Shown: positions 7,888-13,972, numbered from the stretch's first letter. The stretch is DNA of 15,102 nucleotides from an uncultured Ruminiclostridium sp. (GCA_910585505.1 CAJUFF010000057.1:1-15102), one strand, 5' to 3'. Made by a program: numbers and translations. The notes: generated from the sequence alone by a model not told the origin.

Positions 7888-8290
7888 CAAAGGGACAATG
7901 TCTCAAAGTCGCTCCCTTACATCTTAAGCGCGGCGAAAAAATTAAGCGTCCGCCTCCGCTGCGGGGATAAATTCCCGGCATGCGTTTCGCGGTGCGCGGT
8001 ATCCTTTTTTCGGCAAGGCGATGAAAATGCTGTTTTAAATATTTAAAACACGAGAGCGGCTTTTACTAAAAAGTCGGCCTGATTATCCGATGCGAATATA
8101 CAGTAAGAAAACCGTATATTCAATATGAGCGATGATTTTTCAGATCACCTAAATCCAAAACCGCTTGGCTGCCCAACAGGCAGGCGGGATTTGAACCCGC
8201 GTAAAAGTAAGGTCAGGCAATACGTCAACCGCACAGCGGCGCGCAGCCCATCGTCCTACTGATCAATAACCGCTTCAACGTAATTTACGA
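7888..8290 (+). ncRNA. Probable structured non-coding RNA (raiA-type is a weak candidate identity)
   Basis: About 400 bp has no credible coding frame but is richer in GC than its flanks and dense in stems. Plus-strand pairings: AAGGGA/TCCCTT (7890-7895, 7913-7918); CTTAA/TTAAG (7923-7927, 7942-7946); GGGA/TCCC (7964-7967, 7973-7976); a GC-rich hairpin about 7976-7999; a perfect 20-bp palindrome (8031-8050); GCGGCTTTT with AAAAGTCGGC from 8057; GAATATAC/GTATATTC (8094-8101, 8114-8121); CTGCC/GGCAG from 8169; and GCGGG/CCCGC (8184-8188, 8196-8200). The last, read on the minus strand, is a textbook tRNA T-arm (TTCAAAT loop), but no acceptor or anticodon arm accompanies it. Strand and ends are inferred from the promoter; an earlier end near T6 8005-8010 is possible. 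The raiA suggestion rests on uncertain memory. Confidence 0.5.
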
Positions 8291-8659
8291 AAGACAGCGT
8301 AAAGACTTTTGAAAACGAATCCTTACAAAAAAATTATATCTTAAATTTAAAATCAATTCAATAGTTAAACAGTACAATTTATACAACCTAAAGTTAGAAG
8401 TTTTGTCATATTTGAACGAAATTTTACACAGATTTTTATGGAAGTTATTGATCCCACAATGAAACCTTGCCACAAGACGCAGGGGAGCAATAAAAAAAGA
8501 GTCTCCCATATATACGGAAAACTCTTTAATACTATTTCCACATCATACTGTAAACAAAATGAAAAATTGTAATAATTTAGAAACAGTGCTTAGCGTATAA
8601 TTCTTTTTCACCCATTGCTATATTCTATATTATGCTATATATTTAATATAAAACATACA
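8291..8659. other. Gene-free AT-rich stretch with one terminator
   Basis: No supported coding region. An open frame on the minus strand (8285-8509) lacks a ribosome binding site and recognisable protein features. The only clear element is the minus-strand terminator at 8491-8527. Confidence 0.6.
8491..8527 (-). terminator. Rho-independent terminator downstream of the XRE regulator
   Basis: On the minus strand AAAGAGT (8527-8521) pairs with ACTCTTT (8502-8496), extended inward by TTTCC/GGGAG including G-U pairs to about 12 bp, with a GTATATAT loop and a T-tract (complement of A7 at 8492-8498). It lies about 130 bp beyond the XRE stop codon. Confidence 0.75.
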
Positions 8660-9385
8660 TTATTTTCTGTTTTTTATAATTACATCTCCGTCGCAATGTA
8701 CATCGCCTTCAATAATATCGCACTCTATTTTGCAGCCCGCATTGGCATTTCCGGATATATTACTGCACTGTATATCTTCTCCGGCTTCCACATTTCCTTC
8801 TACACCGCCGCAATTTACACCGCCTCCGCAATGAATACTGCCTCCGACTCCGCCGCAGTTAACACCATCCCCCGCATGGACATCACCGTACACACCACCG
8901 CACTTTACTCCGTCGCCCGCATGGACGTCACCGTCCACACCCCCGCAGTTTACGTTGTCACCCGCGTTAACGTAACCCGATACGTTGCCTTCAATATTCG
9001 CGTTGCCCCATACTTCAAAATTCAGTGTTTTTTCGGTTGTATCCGGTATAAGAAGCTCAAAGGACTCACCCTTCTTATATACCTCCTTTTTCAAAACCTC
9101 TTGTCCTCGGCACTGAACCACTCTTAGCTTACCATCATCTGGAATATCTTCAAACACAACGTTATTACAACAAACGCGGTCATCTTCTCCATAAAATAAC
9201 TGATCGAGACTGATATTAAATTGTTCGGCTATTTTGGGGAGCATTGTAATGTCGGGATAAGATATACCGGTCTCCCATTTGCTCACCGCCTGTACGGTAA
9301 CCCCAAGTATCTCTCCTAAAGCCTCCTGGCTGATATTCATTTCACGGCGCTTGTTTCTTATAATTTCACTTATCTTGATTTCCAT
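8660..9385 (-). CDS. XRE-family regulator with C-terminal 15-residue solenoid repeats
   Basis: The 241-residue protein has an N-terminal Cro/C1-type helix-turn-helix (residues 6-60: SQEALGEILGVTVQAVSKWETG), a linker (70-135) and seven exact 15-residue repeats (136-240) of the form xGDVHAGDGVxCGGV. Such short Gly/Val/Asp repeats suggest a beta-helix akin to bactofilin-type solenoids (inference). Cysteines recur at the twelfth position of six consecutive repeats: 147, 162, 177, 192, 207 and 222, so they would stack in a column; Cys186, 218 and 231 lie outside it. This could bind metal, sense redox or help the protein assemble. AAAGGA precedes ATG 9385. The gene is divergent from a small peptide gene and probably starts from the symmetric promoter at 9573-9623. 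DNA-binding role confident; ligand unknown. Confidence 0.85.
   Translation of the reverse strand: MEIKISEIIRNKRREMNISQEALGEILGVTVQAVSKWETGISYPDITMLPKIAEQFNISLDQLFYGEDDRVCCNNVVFEDIPDDGKLRVVQCRGQEVLKKEVYKKGESFELLIPDTTEKTLNFEVWGNANIEGNVSGYVNAGDNVNCGGVDGDVHAGDGVKCGGVYGDVHAGDGVNCGGVGGSIHCGGGVNCGGVEGNVEAGEDIQCSNISGNANAGCKIECDIIEGDVHCDGDVIIKNRK
8666..8980 (-). repeat. Seven tandem 45-bp coding repeats in the XRE gene
   Basis: Residues 136-240 are encoded by seven units of exactly 45 bp. Units 2 and 3 (residues 151-180) are nearly identical in protein sequence, the outer ones degenerate, which suggests expansion by internal duplication. Copy number may vary among strains. Confidence 0.8.
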
Positions 9386-9477
9386 TTTTATACTGTCCTT
9401 TCTGCTGTTTGCGGAAAATTTATTTTAATATTATTTTAGCATAATTTTACTTAAATTACCATAAACCGTTATTTGAT

Positions 9478-9502
9478 TTTTTTCAACCAACAGTTGAAAA
9501 AA
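9478..9502 (-). promoter_or_regulatory. Hairpin in the leader of the XRE gene
   Basis: TTTTTTCAAC (9478-9487) and GTTGAAAAAA (9493-9502) form a perfect 10-bp inverted repeat with a 5-nt loop. It lies in the roughly 200-nt leader between the proposed start (near 9587) and the XRE ATG. No clear T-tract follows on the minus strand. Alternatively it is a protein-binding palindrome. Confidence 0.4.
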
Positions 9503-9572
9503 TTTTGTAACATTAAAAGCGAAATTAAGAACCTGATTTTATCGATATCACTTTGATGTTGTATAATAAAAC

Positions 9573-9623
9573 TTGACACCAAATTCTCAAAGAAGTATAA
9601 TACAAGTAAAAGGACGGTGTCAA
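9573..9623. promoter_or_regulatory. Symmetric overlapping promoter pair facing both ways
   Basis: Plus strand: TTGACA 9573-9578, 17-bp spacer, TATAAT 9596-9601, a fully consensus promoter aimed at the small peptide gene. Minus strand: TTGACA as the complement of 9618-9623, 18-bp spacer, TATACT as the complement of 9594-9599, aimed at the XRE gene. The two -35 boxes lie in perfect 8-bp inverted arms (TTGACACC 9573-9580, GGTGTCAA 9616-9623) and the -10 boxes share bases, so only one polymerase could bind at a time. The arms may also be an operator for the adjacent XRE protein (inference). Confidence 0.65.
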
Positions 9624-9626
9624 AAA

Positions 9627-9707
9627 ATGATATTGTCATTTATTTATTCATGTTTTTTTTACCACTTTTTGCTGTTTTTTTCAATTGTTTGTGCGGTGTT
9701 GACTTAA
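9627..9707 (+). CDS. Putative 26-residue hydrophobic peptide (or small RNA gene)
   Basis: An ATG at 9627 opens 26 codons ending at TAA 9705-9707. The product begins MILSFIYSCFF and ends SIVCAVLT; apart from one His it has no charged residue and would be a single membrane helix. AAAGGA (9609-9614) lies 12 nt upstream, somewhat far, and the consensus promoter predicts a leader of only about 20 nt. The stop codon runs directly into a perfect 21-bp hairpin. Promoter, short frame and terminator together indicate a transcript of about 150 nt. It could be a type I toxin-like peptide, a membrane-acting small protein or a non-coding RNA; the T-richness of the DNA means the open frame might be accidental. 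No antisense RNA overlapping it is evident. Confidence 0.45.
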   Translation: MILSFIYSCFFYHFLLFFSIVCAVLT

Positions 9708-9758
9708 AAAATCATATTGTAGACCCTGTAAAATTTTGTCTACAATATGATTTTTTAA
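9704..9758 (+). terminator. Perfect 21-bp inverted repeat, probable bidirectional terminator
   Basis: Arms 9704-9724 and 9738-9758 are perfect reverse complements around a 13-nt loop. The core (CATATTGTAGAC with its complement) is flanked by A6 on the left and T6 on the right, so transcripts from both directions would meet a stem followed by U. It would end the small peptide transcript and the converging AraC-GGDEF transcript. Confidence 0.7.
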
Positions 9759-9812
9759 TTAGATCTTATTCACATGTGTATTACTGTGCATGATTAAAAA
9801 CAATTGCAAACG

Positions 9813-9874
9813 AAAGGACTACCAAAGAAATATTTTTTCTTGCTTGTGCAATTCTTTTTGCGCTGTTGCCTTAA
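9813..9874 (+). pseudogene. Degenerate second copy of the small peptide gene
   Basis: The end of this segment, 9849-9874, matches 9682-9707 at 22 of 26 positions and ends in frame in TTGCCTTAA versus TTGACTTAA. Both copies have AAAGGAC upstream (9813-9819 versus 9609-9615). The encoded tail here, IFFLACAILFALLP, is again hydrophobic, but no ATG, GTG or TTG start lies in a suitable place and the middle is shorter. It overlaps the 3' end of the AraC-GGDEF gene by a few bases. A decayed tandem duplicate is the simplest reading; shared T-rich composition is the alternative. Confidence 0.35.
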
Positions 9875-10716
9875 TTCATCTCAAAAACAAAACTCACTTT
9901 TTCTGCACTCCTTGAATTATTGATAACATCCTGAAGCCGCTCGAAAAGCTCGCTGTATCTTATACTCCCGTTGCAGGCATCCGACATTCTCACAGCTCCT
10001 GCTCTTAGCGATACCGGCACCTCATTTCCATCGCAGCTTATCGGGTTTCCGTTCTGGCGTATCACTCTGTCCGCCGCTTCTTCAACAGCTTTTTTTTCAG
10101 ATAGTCCGGTGACCGCTGCGAATTCGTCTCCGCCTATTCTGAACACCGTCATATCCTCTCCGGCCATCTCGTCGATTCTGCGGAATGCTTCCATAATCAC
10201 TATGTCACCAGCTTTTCGCCCTATGCTTTTATTGATATTGTCAAGTCCCACCAAATCAAAACACAGCACGTAGTCTCCTTGATTTTCCTTAAGCTCATTG
10301 TAAAGCGCGGTAATATCAACTTTTTTTCCCATATGTCTTTCTCCTTTCAGGCTGTTTTCGTCGGGAATTATCCTTGGGTAAAAACCCGCACAATGCCTTT
10401 CATACTTGAATTTCGAGGGGGAAATTCCCCAAAGCCTTTTAAAGGCTCTTGTAAACACTTCGGGTGAATTGTACTGATATTTCATCGCTATTTCGGTAAG
10501 AGTCATATCGGTGCCAATTATATCCTCTGCACATCGTGTGAGTCTGCGCTTTGATATATATTCCTTCAGGCTTGTGTGGGTACAGTATCTCCATACCTTT
10601 TGGAGAGAGGACAAAGAGCAGCAGCATACCGCAGCAATATCCTCCTGTTTTATTTCACTGCACAGATTTTCCTCGATATAATTTACCGCATCGGCGAAAA
10701 TACAGAAATTTTTCAT
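9871..10716 (-). CDS. AraC-type DNA-binding domain fused to a GGDEF domain
   Basis: The 281-residue protein begins with an AraC/XylS double helix-turn-helix (residues 5-107: IKQEDIAAVCCCSLSSLQKVW, then MTLTEIAMKYQYNSPEVFTRAFKRLWGISPSKFK). After a linker comes a diguanylate-cyclase-like domain (about 148-280). It keeps GGDEF at 195-199, Asp154 at the metal-ligand position, and Asn162 and Asp171 at the positions that contact guanine in PleD. The second Asp of the usual DxD is Val156, and no RxxD inhibitory site is present at 186-189. It could make or bind a cyclic dinucleotide, or use the domain as a GTP sensor. AAAGGAGG precedes ATG 10716. An internal start at residue 129 may yield the GGDEF part alone. 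Monocistronic. Confidence 0.85.
   Translation of the reverse strand: MKNFCIFADAVNYIEENLCSEIKQEDIAAVCCCSLSSLQKVWRYCTHTSLKEYISKRRLTRCAEDIIGTDMTLTEIAMKYQYNSPEVFTRAFKRLWGISPSKFKYERHCAGFYPRIIPDENSLKGERHMGKKVDITALYNELKENQGDYVLCFDLVGLDNINKSIGRKAGDIVIMEAFRRIDEMAGEDMTVFRIGGDEFAAVTGLSEKKAVEEAADRVIRQNGNPISCDGNEVPVSLRAGAVRMSDACNGSIRYSELFERLQDVINNSRSAEKVSFVFEMN
10330..10347 (-). promoter_or_regulatory. Internal ribosome binding site and ATG at the HTH/GGDEF junction
   Basis: Read on the minus strand, AAAGGAG (10347-10341) is followed after 8 nt by an in-frame ATG (10332-10330), codon 129. Sequence and spacing are ideal and the position matches the domain boundary. A separate 153-residue GGDEF protein is therefore plausible, or the site is a relic of two fused genes. 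Confidence 0.55.
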
Positions 10717-10742
10717 TTCCCGCCTCCTTTCGGTACAGCCTG

Positions 10743-10797
10743 AAAAAGCGCTTTTTGACTGTGGCTTTATTTTAACATATTTTATTGTTAGTGTCTT
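10743..10797 (-). promoter_or_regulatory. Promoter with GCGC-centred palindromic operator for the AraC-GGDEF gene
   Basis: On the minus strand AAGACA (complement of 10792-10797), 17-bp spacer and TAAAAT (complement of 10769-10774) form a promoter. Just after the expected start (near 10762) lies AAAAAGCGCTTTTT (10743-10756), a perfect 14-bp palindrome whose core resembles LacI-family operators. A repressor bound there would block elongation or initiation. Confidence 0.5.
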
Positions 10798-10845
10798 GAT
10801 TTTTTGAGTAAATTTATAAAAATATGCAATAAGTATAAATCAGCC

Positions 10846-10879
10846 TATTGCTTTCCTGAATAAATCCGGTAAAGCAATA
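10846..10879. repeat. 9-bp inverted repeat between the GGDEF gene and the flavoprotein gene
   Basis: TATTGCTTT (10846-10854) and AAAGCAATA (10871-10879) are perfect arms, extendable by CC/GG across a bulged T. No T-tract follows, so termination is not indicated. Confidence 0.5.
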
Positions 10880-10883
10880 TCTT

Positions 10884-10961
10884 ATACTAATCTTTGATCA
10901 AGGTATAAACAAATAATACGGATGAGCAAAGATTAGAGCTTATGGTATTAAAGATTAGTAT
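10884..10961 (-). repeat. Three-arm inverted repeat after the metal operon
   Basis: ATACTAATCTTT (10884-10895) has a perfect inverted partner at 10950-10961, which overlaps the flavoprotein stop codon, and a second partner at 10924-10936 (12 of 13 positions with 10887-10899). The left arm can thus form either of two hairpins in the operon's 3' untranslated RNA. There is no T-tract; it may stabilise or process the mRNA 3' end. Confidence 0.55.
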
Positions 10962-11830
10962 TATCGGTTAAAAGCTCCCTTCTCCAAATATTCTATTACA
11001 CCCAAAGCCGCAATGTTCCCTTCTCCCGCCGCTTTTACATACTGATACGGGCGACCCGTACAGTCCCCGCAGGCAAAACAGCCCGTCAAATTTGTTTTCA
11101 TTCTCCGATCAACTGCAATATGCCCTTCGTTTAACTCAAGTCCTGTCAACAACGTTTTCGGCGAAATGCAGTCTCTGAGGCAAAACAAGCCGCTTACCTC
11201 AAGCCTCCGTCCGTTTTTCAGAAGTATTCCAGACAGCCTGTCTTCACCTTCGGCGGCTTCGGGAAACGAATCAGTCATCTTCACGTTATCGGGAAAAATC
11301 ACGCCGTCGCTCTTATACGCAGGGAAAAAATACAGCGTTTCGGCCAATTCCGAAAGATATTTAACCTCATGAAAAAAACGCGGTCCGGTGGATATTACGG
11401 CAATTTTTTTACCCTTATACAGACCTCCGTCACAGGTAGCACAGTAGCTTATCCCCCTTCCCAGAAGTTTTTCCTCGTTTTTTACCGACGGAGCGGAGGT
11501 AACCCCCGTGGCAAATATCACGCTTTTGGTTTCATAAAAATCCGTCTGGGCGATTACCGCGTAATTGTCCCCCATCGGAATCACAGAAGTGGCCATTTTT
11601 TCGGTTATTTGTATTTCCATTTCTCTCAAATGCGACTCAAAAGCTTCCGAAAGGTCTTTCCCAGATATTGACGGCAGACCGGGATAATTAAGAATTCTTT
11701 CCGCCTTGTTTATTTTTTCGCTTAATTTTTTGTTTCCCAAAAGAAGAAAGTTTTTATTGTGTATTTTCAAGGTAATTGAGGCGGATATACCCGCGGGGCC
11801 CGTCCCTATGAGTATGCAGTCGTAAATCAT
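10961..11830 (-). CDS. Thioredoxin-reductase-like flavoprotein with degenerate NADPH motif
   Basis: The 289-residue protein is a low-molecular-weight thioredoxin reductase relative: FAD motif GTGPAG (9-14), redox-active CATC at Cys130/Cys133, and C-terminal FAD motif CFACGDC (251-257). In NADPH-dependent members the segment after the active site reads like VVGGGDSAxEE; here it is VISTGPRFFHEV (145-156), without the glycine-rich loop or the usual arginines. Ferredoxin-dependent flavin thioredoxin reductases and related clostridial enzymes lack NADPH motifs in the same region, so a different electron donor is likely (inference). AAAGGAG precedes ATG 11830. It is the last gene of the metal operon, 41 bp after the ATPase; it may keep metal-binding or target thiols reduced. 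Confidence 0.82.
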   Translation of the reverse strand: MIYDCILIGTGPAGISASITLKIHNKNFLLLGNKKLSEKINKAERILNYPGLPSISGKDLSEAFESHLREMEIQITEKMATSVIPMGDNYAVIAQTDFYETKSVIFATGVTSAPSVKNEEKLLGRGISYCATCDGGLYKGKKIAVISTGPRFFHEVKYLSELAETLYFFPAYKSDGVIFPDNVKMTDSFPEAAEGEDRLSGILLKNGRRLEVSGLFCLRDCISPKTLLTGLELNEGHIAVDRRMKTNLTGCFACGDCTGRPYQYVKAAGEGNIAALGVIEYLEKGAFNR

Positions 11831-11871
11831 TTTCAGATCTCCTTTTTCGTGGGTTAGTTTTTATGTCGTTT

Positions 11872-13743
11872 TCATCGTTCCGTTTTTTTCATGGCTCTCA
11901 TTGAATTAAGTATCGCAATAACAGAAACCCCAACATCCGCAAACACCGCTTCCCACATATTAGCAATTCCAAACGCTCCCATAACCAAAACAAGCACCTT
12001 TATCCCCAGTGCGAAAACAATATTCTGCCGCACTATGCGCATTGTCCTTTTGGCGATACGTATCGCGGAGGCGATTTTAGACGGCTTATCGTCCATCAGT
12101 ACAATATCTGCCGCCTCAATCGCTGCGTCCGATCCTATAGCTCCCATAGCTATGCCTATATCCGCGCGTGAAAGCACGGGTGCGTCGTTTATTCCGTCAC
12201 CCACGAAAGCCAGCGCGTATCTTTTTCCATCTCTTTCACCCAACAGCTTTTCAACCTTTTCTACCTTATCGGCGGGCAAAAGCCGAGTGTAAACCTCGTC
12301 CAGACCCAATTTTCCGGCTATCTCCTCTCCTACCTCCTTCGAGTCCCCCGTCAGCATTACGGTTTTCCTTATTCCCAGAAGCTTAATCCGCTTTATTGCC
12401 TCTTCCGAATCGGGCTTTATCTCGTCGGAAATAACAATATGTCCGAGATAATCTCCCTCCTCCGCCACGTGAACGGTGGTGCCCGTTTTGTGACACTGGT
12501 GCCACTTCACGCCCTCTTTTTCCATAAGCTTGCCGCTTCCAACACACACGCGTTTTCCGTCGATAATCGCCTCAACGCCATGCCCCGAAATTTCCTTTAC
12601 TTCTCCGAGTCGCCCTTTATCCGTTTCTTTGGGGCAGGCTTCCTTTATTGAACGGGCAATCGGGTGTTCCGAATAAAACTCGGCCTCCGCCGCCAGTTCT
12701 ATCAGTCGTTCCTTAGAACACTTGTCGGGGTGAACAGCGGTAACGGCGAACACCCCTTTGGTCAGCGTCCCCGTCTTGTCAAATACCACACAGTCGGTTT
12801 TCGCAAGCGCTTCAAGATAGTTCCCCCCTTTTACGAGAATCCCGTTTCGTGAAGCGCCGCCAATGCCTCCAAAAAAACTGAGGGGAACAGAAATAACCAA
12901 AGCGCAGGGACAGGAAATAACCAGAAATATCAGCGCCCTTTGAATCCAGTCGCCCCAGCCCAAGCCTAAAACCAGCGGAGGAATAACAGCTAACAGCGCC
13001 GCGGCGATAACCACGCAGGGCGTATAATATCTTGCGAATTTTGTAATAAAATTTTCCGCCTTAGCTTTCTTGCTGCTTGAATTTTCCACAAGGTCAAGTA
13101 TCTTTGAAACGGTGGACTGTCCGAATTCCTTTGTAACCCGTATATTTAGCACTCCGCTGAGATTTACGCAGCCGCTCAGAACATCGTCGCCCTCTTCCGC
13201 GTCGCTGGGCTTTGACTCTCCGGTAAGCGCGGCGGTATCCAAAGAGGAGTTTCCGCTTATTATAACACCGTCAAGAGGTATCCGCTCGCCCGGCTTGACC
13301 ACAATTACATCTCCCACCTTTATCTCTTCCGGATCAACGCGCACAAGCTCGCCGTCGCTCTCGATATTTGCGTAATCAGGGCGAATATCCATCATTTCCG
13401 ATATTGAACGGCGGGATTTCTCCACGGCACAACTTTGGAACAGTTCTCCCACCTGATAGAACAGCATTACGAAAACCGCTTCGGGATACTCTCCTATAAT
13501 AAATGCTCCAATTGTGGCAAGACACATAAGAAAGTTTTCGTCAAAAACCTGACCGTTAGCAATATTTCTGCCCGCCTTAAACAATATGTCCCAGCCGATA
13601 ACGGCATACGGTGCCAAAAAGCACAAAAGTTTTATCCACCAAGCCGGATCCTCAAATACAAAGCTTGTAAGAAAATACGCCAAAATAAGAAGAACGGCGG
13701 AAACGATTATTCTCACAAGGTTTTTTTTCTGTTTTTTCGTCAT
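11872..13743 (-). CDS. cadA: P1B-type Zn(II)/Cd(II)/Pb(II)-exporting ATPase
   Basis: This 623-residue pump expels soft divalent cations from the cytoplasm. Motifs: TGES (174-177), transmembrane CPC (278-280, SCPCALVISVP), phosphorylated Asp322 in DKTGTLT, HP (360-361), GDGINDAP (515-522). Lys582 in the penultimate helix and Asp603 (FADVG) in the last are the hallmarks of the Zn/Cd (P1B-2, ZntA/CadA) subgroup rather than the copper pumps. It lacks the N-terminal HMA domain usual for the family (typically over 700 residues); a separate HMA protein is encoded 13 bp upstream. The ribosome binding site GGGAGGTG abuts the HMA stop codon, suggesting coupled translation. Substrate class confident, exact metal preference unknown. 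Confidence 0.93.
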   Translation of the reverse strand: MTKKQKKNLVRIIVSAVLLILAYFLTSFVFEDPAWWIKLLCFLAPYAVIGWDILFKAGRNIANGQVFDENFLMCLATIGAFIIGEYPEAVFVMLFYQVGELFQSCAVEKSRRSISEMMDIRPDYANIESDGELVRVDPEEIKVGDVIVVKPGERIPLDGVIISGNSSLDTAALTGESKPSDAEEGDDVLSGCVNLSGVLNIRVTKEFGQSTVSKILDLVENSSSKKAKAENFITKFARYYTPCVVIAAALLAVIPPLVLGLGWGDWIQRALIFLVISCPCALVISVPLSFFGGIGGASRNGILVKGGNYLEALAKTDCVVFDKTGTLTKGVFAVTAVHPDKCSKERLIELAAEAEFYSEHPIARSIKEACPKETDKGRLGEVKEISGHGVEAIIDGKRVCVGSGKLMEKEGVKWHQCHKTGTTVHVAEEGDYLGHIVISDEIKPDSEEAIKRIKLLGIRKTVMLTGDSKEVGEEIAGKLGLDEVYTRLLPADKVEKVEKLLGERDGKRYALAFVGDGINDAPVLSRADIGIAMGAIGSDAAIEAADIVLMDDKPSKIASAIRIAKRTMRIVRQNIVFALGIKVLVLVMGAFGIANMWEAVFADVGVSVIAILNSMRAMKKTER

Positions 13744-13756
13744 TACGCACCTCCCG

Positions 13757-13972
13757 CTACATCACTATCTCACAGTCAGGCTCCACCTTTTTGCAAAGCT
13801 TGACTATTTTTTTCATTGTACTTTCAAAATCCTTATCGGGAGCGGAAACCGTAAGCTTCTGTGACATAAAGCTTACGGTGGCTTCAACGCCGTCTAACTT
13901 GTTGATTTCATTTTCCATTTTGGCCGCGCAGTTTGCACAGTCCAGATCAATAAGCTTAAATGTTTTTTTCAT
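13757..13972 (-). CDS. Stand-alone heavy-metal-associated (HMA) domain protein
   Basis: The 71-residue protein has the ferredoxin-like HMA fold pattern with the metal site DCANC (Cys12 and Cys15), the VEATVSFMSQKLTV strand pair (29-42) and a conserved-looking tail ending EPDCEIVM with an extra Cys68. It would bind Zn(II) or Cd(II) and act as the detached N-terminal domain or chaperone of the ATPase encoded immediately downstream. AAAGGAA precedes ATG 13972. A copper chaperone is the alternative, but the partner pump has Zn/Cd signatures. Confidence 0.88.
   Translation of the reverse strand: MKKTFKLIDLDCANCAAKMENEINKLDGVEATVSFMSQKLTVSAPDKDFESTMKKIVKLCKKVEPDCEIVM

Noticed and set aside
8184..8260. 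tRNA or tmRNA gene on the minus strand suggested by the T-arm sequence
   Set aside because: The 7 nt after the T-stem (CTGCCTG) have no complementary 5' acceptor strand at tRNA distance, no anticodon arm is seen, and no tmRNA tag frame or conserved tmRNA 5' end exists upstream.
8285..8509. 74-codon open frame on the minus strand
   Set aside because: No ribosome binding site, biased composition, and a terminator with its T-tract lies inside the frame.
8666..8980. CRISPR-like or non-coding tandem repeat array
   Set aside because: The 45-bp units have no spacers and are in frame with a coherent 15-residue protein repeat.
8615..9127. 170-codon plus-strand frame antisense to the XRE gene
   Set aside because: It is the shadow of the 45-bp repeats (repetitive Thr/Ala/Ile) and has no ribosome binding site; the XRE frame has a clear domain and start.
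9704..9758. Miniature inverted-repeat transposable element
   Set aside because: Only a 13-bp interior, no target-site duplication seen, and the A-tract/T-tract layout fits a bidirectional terminator better.
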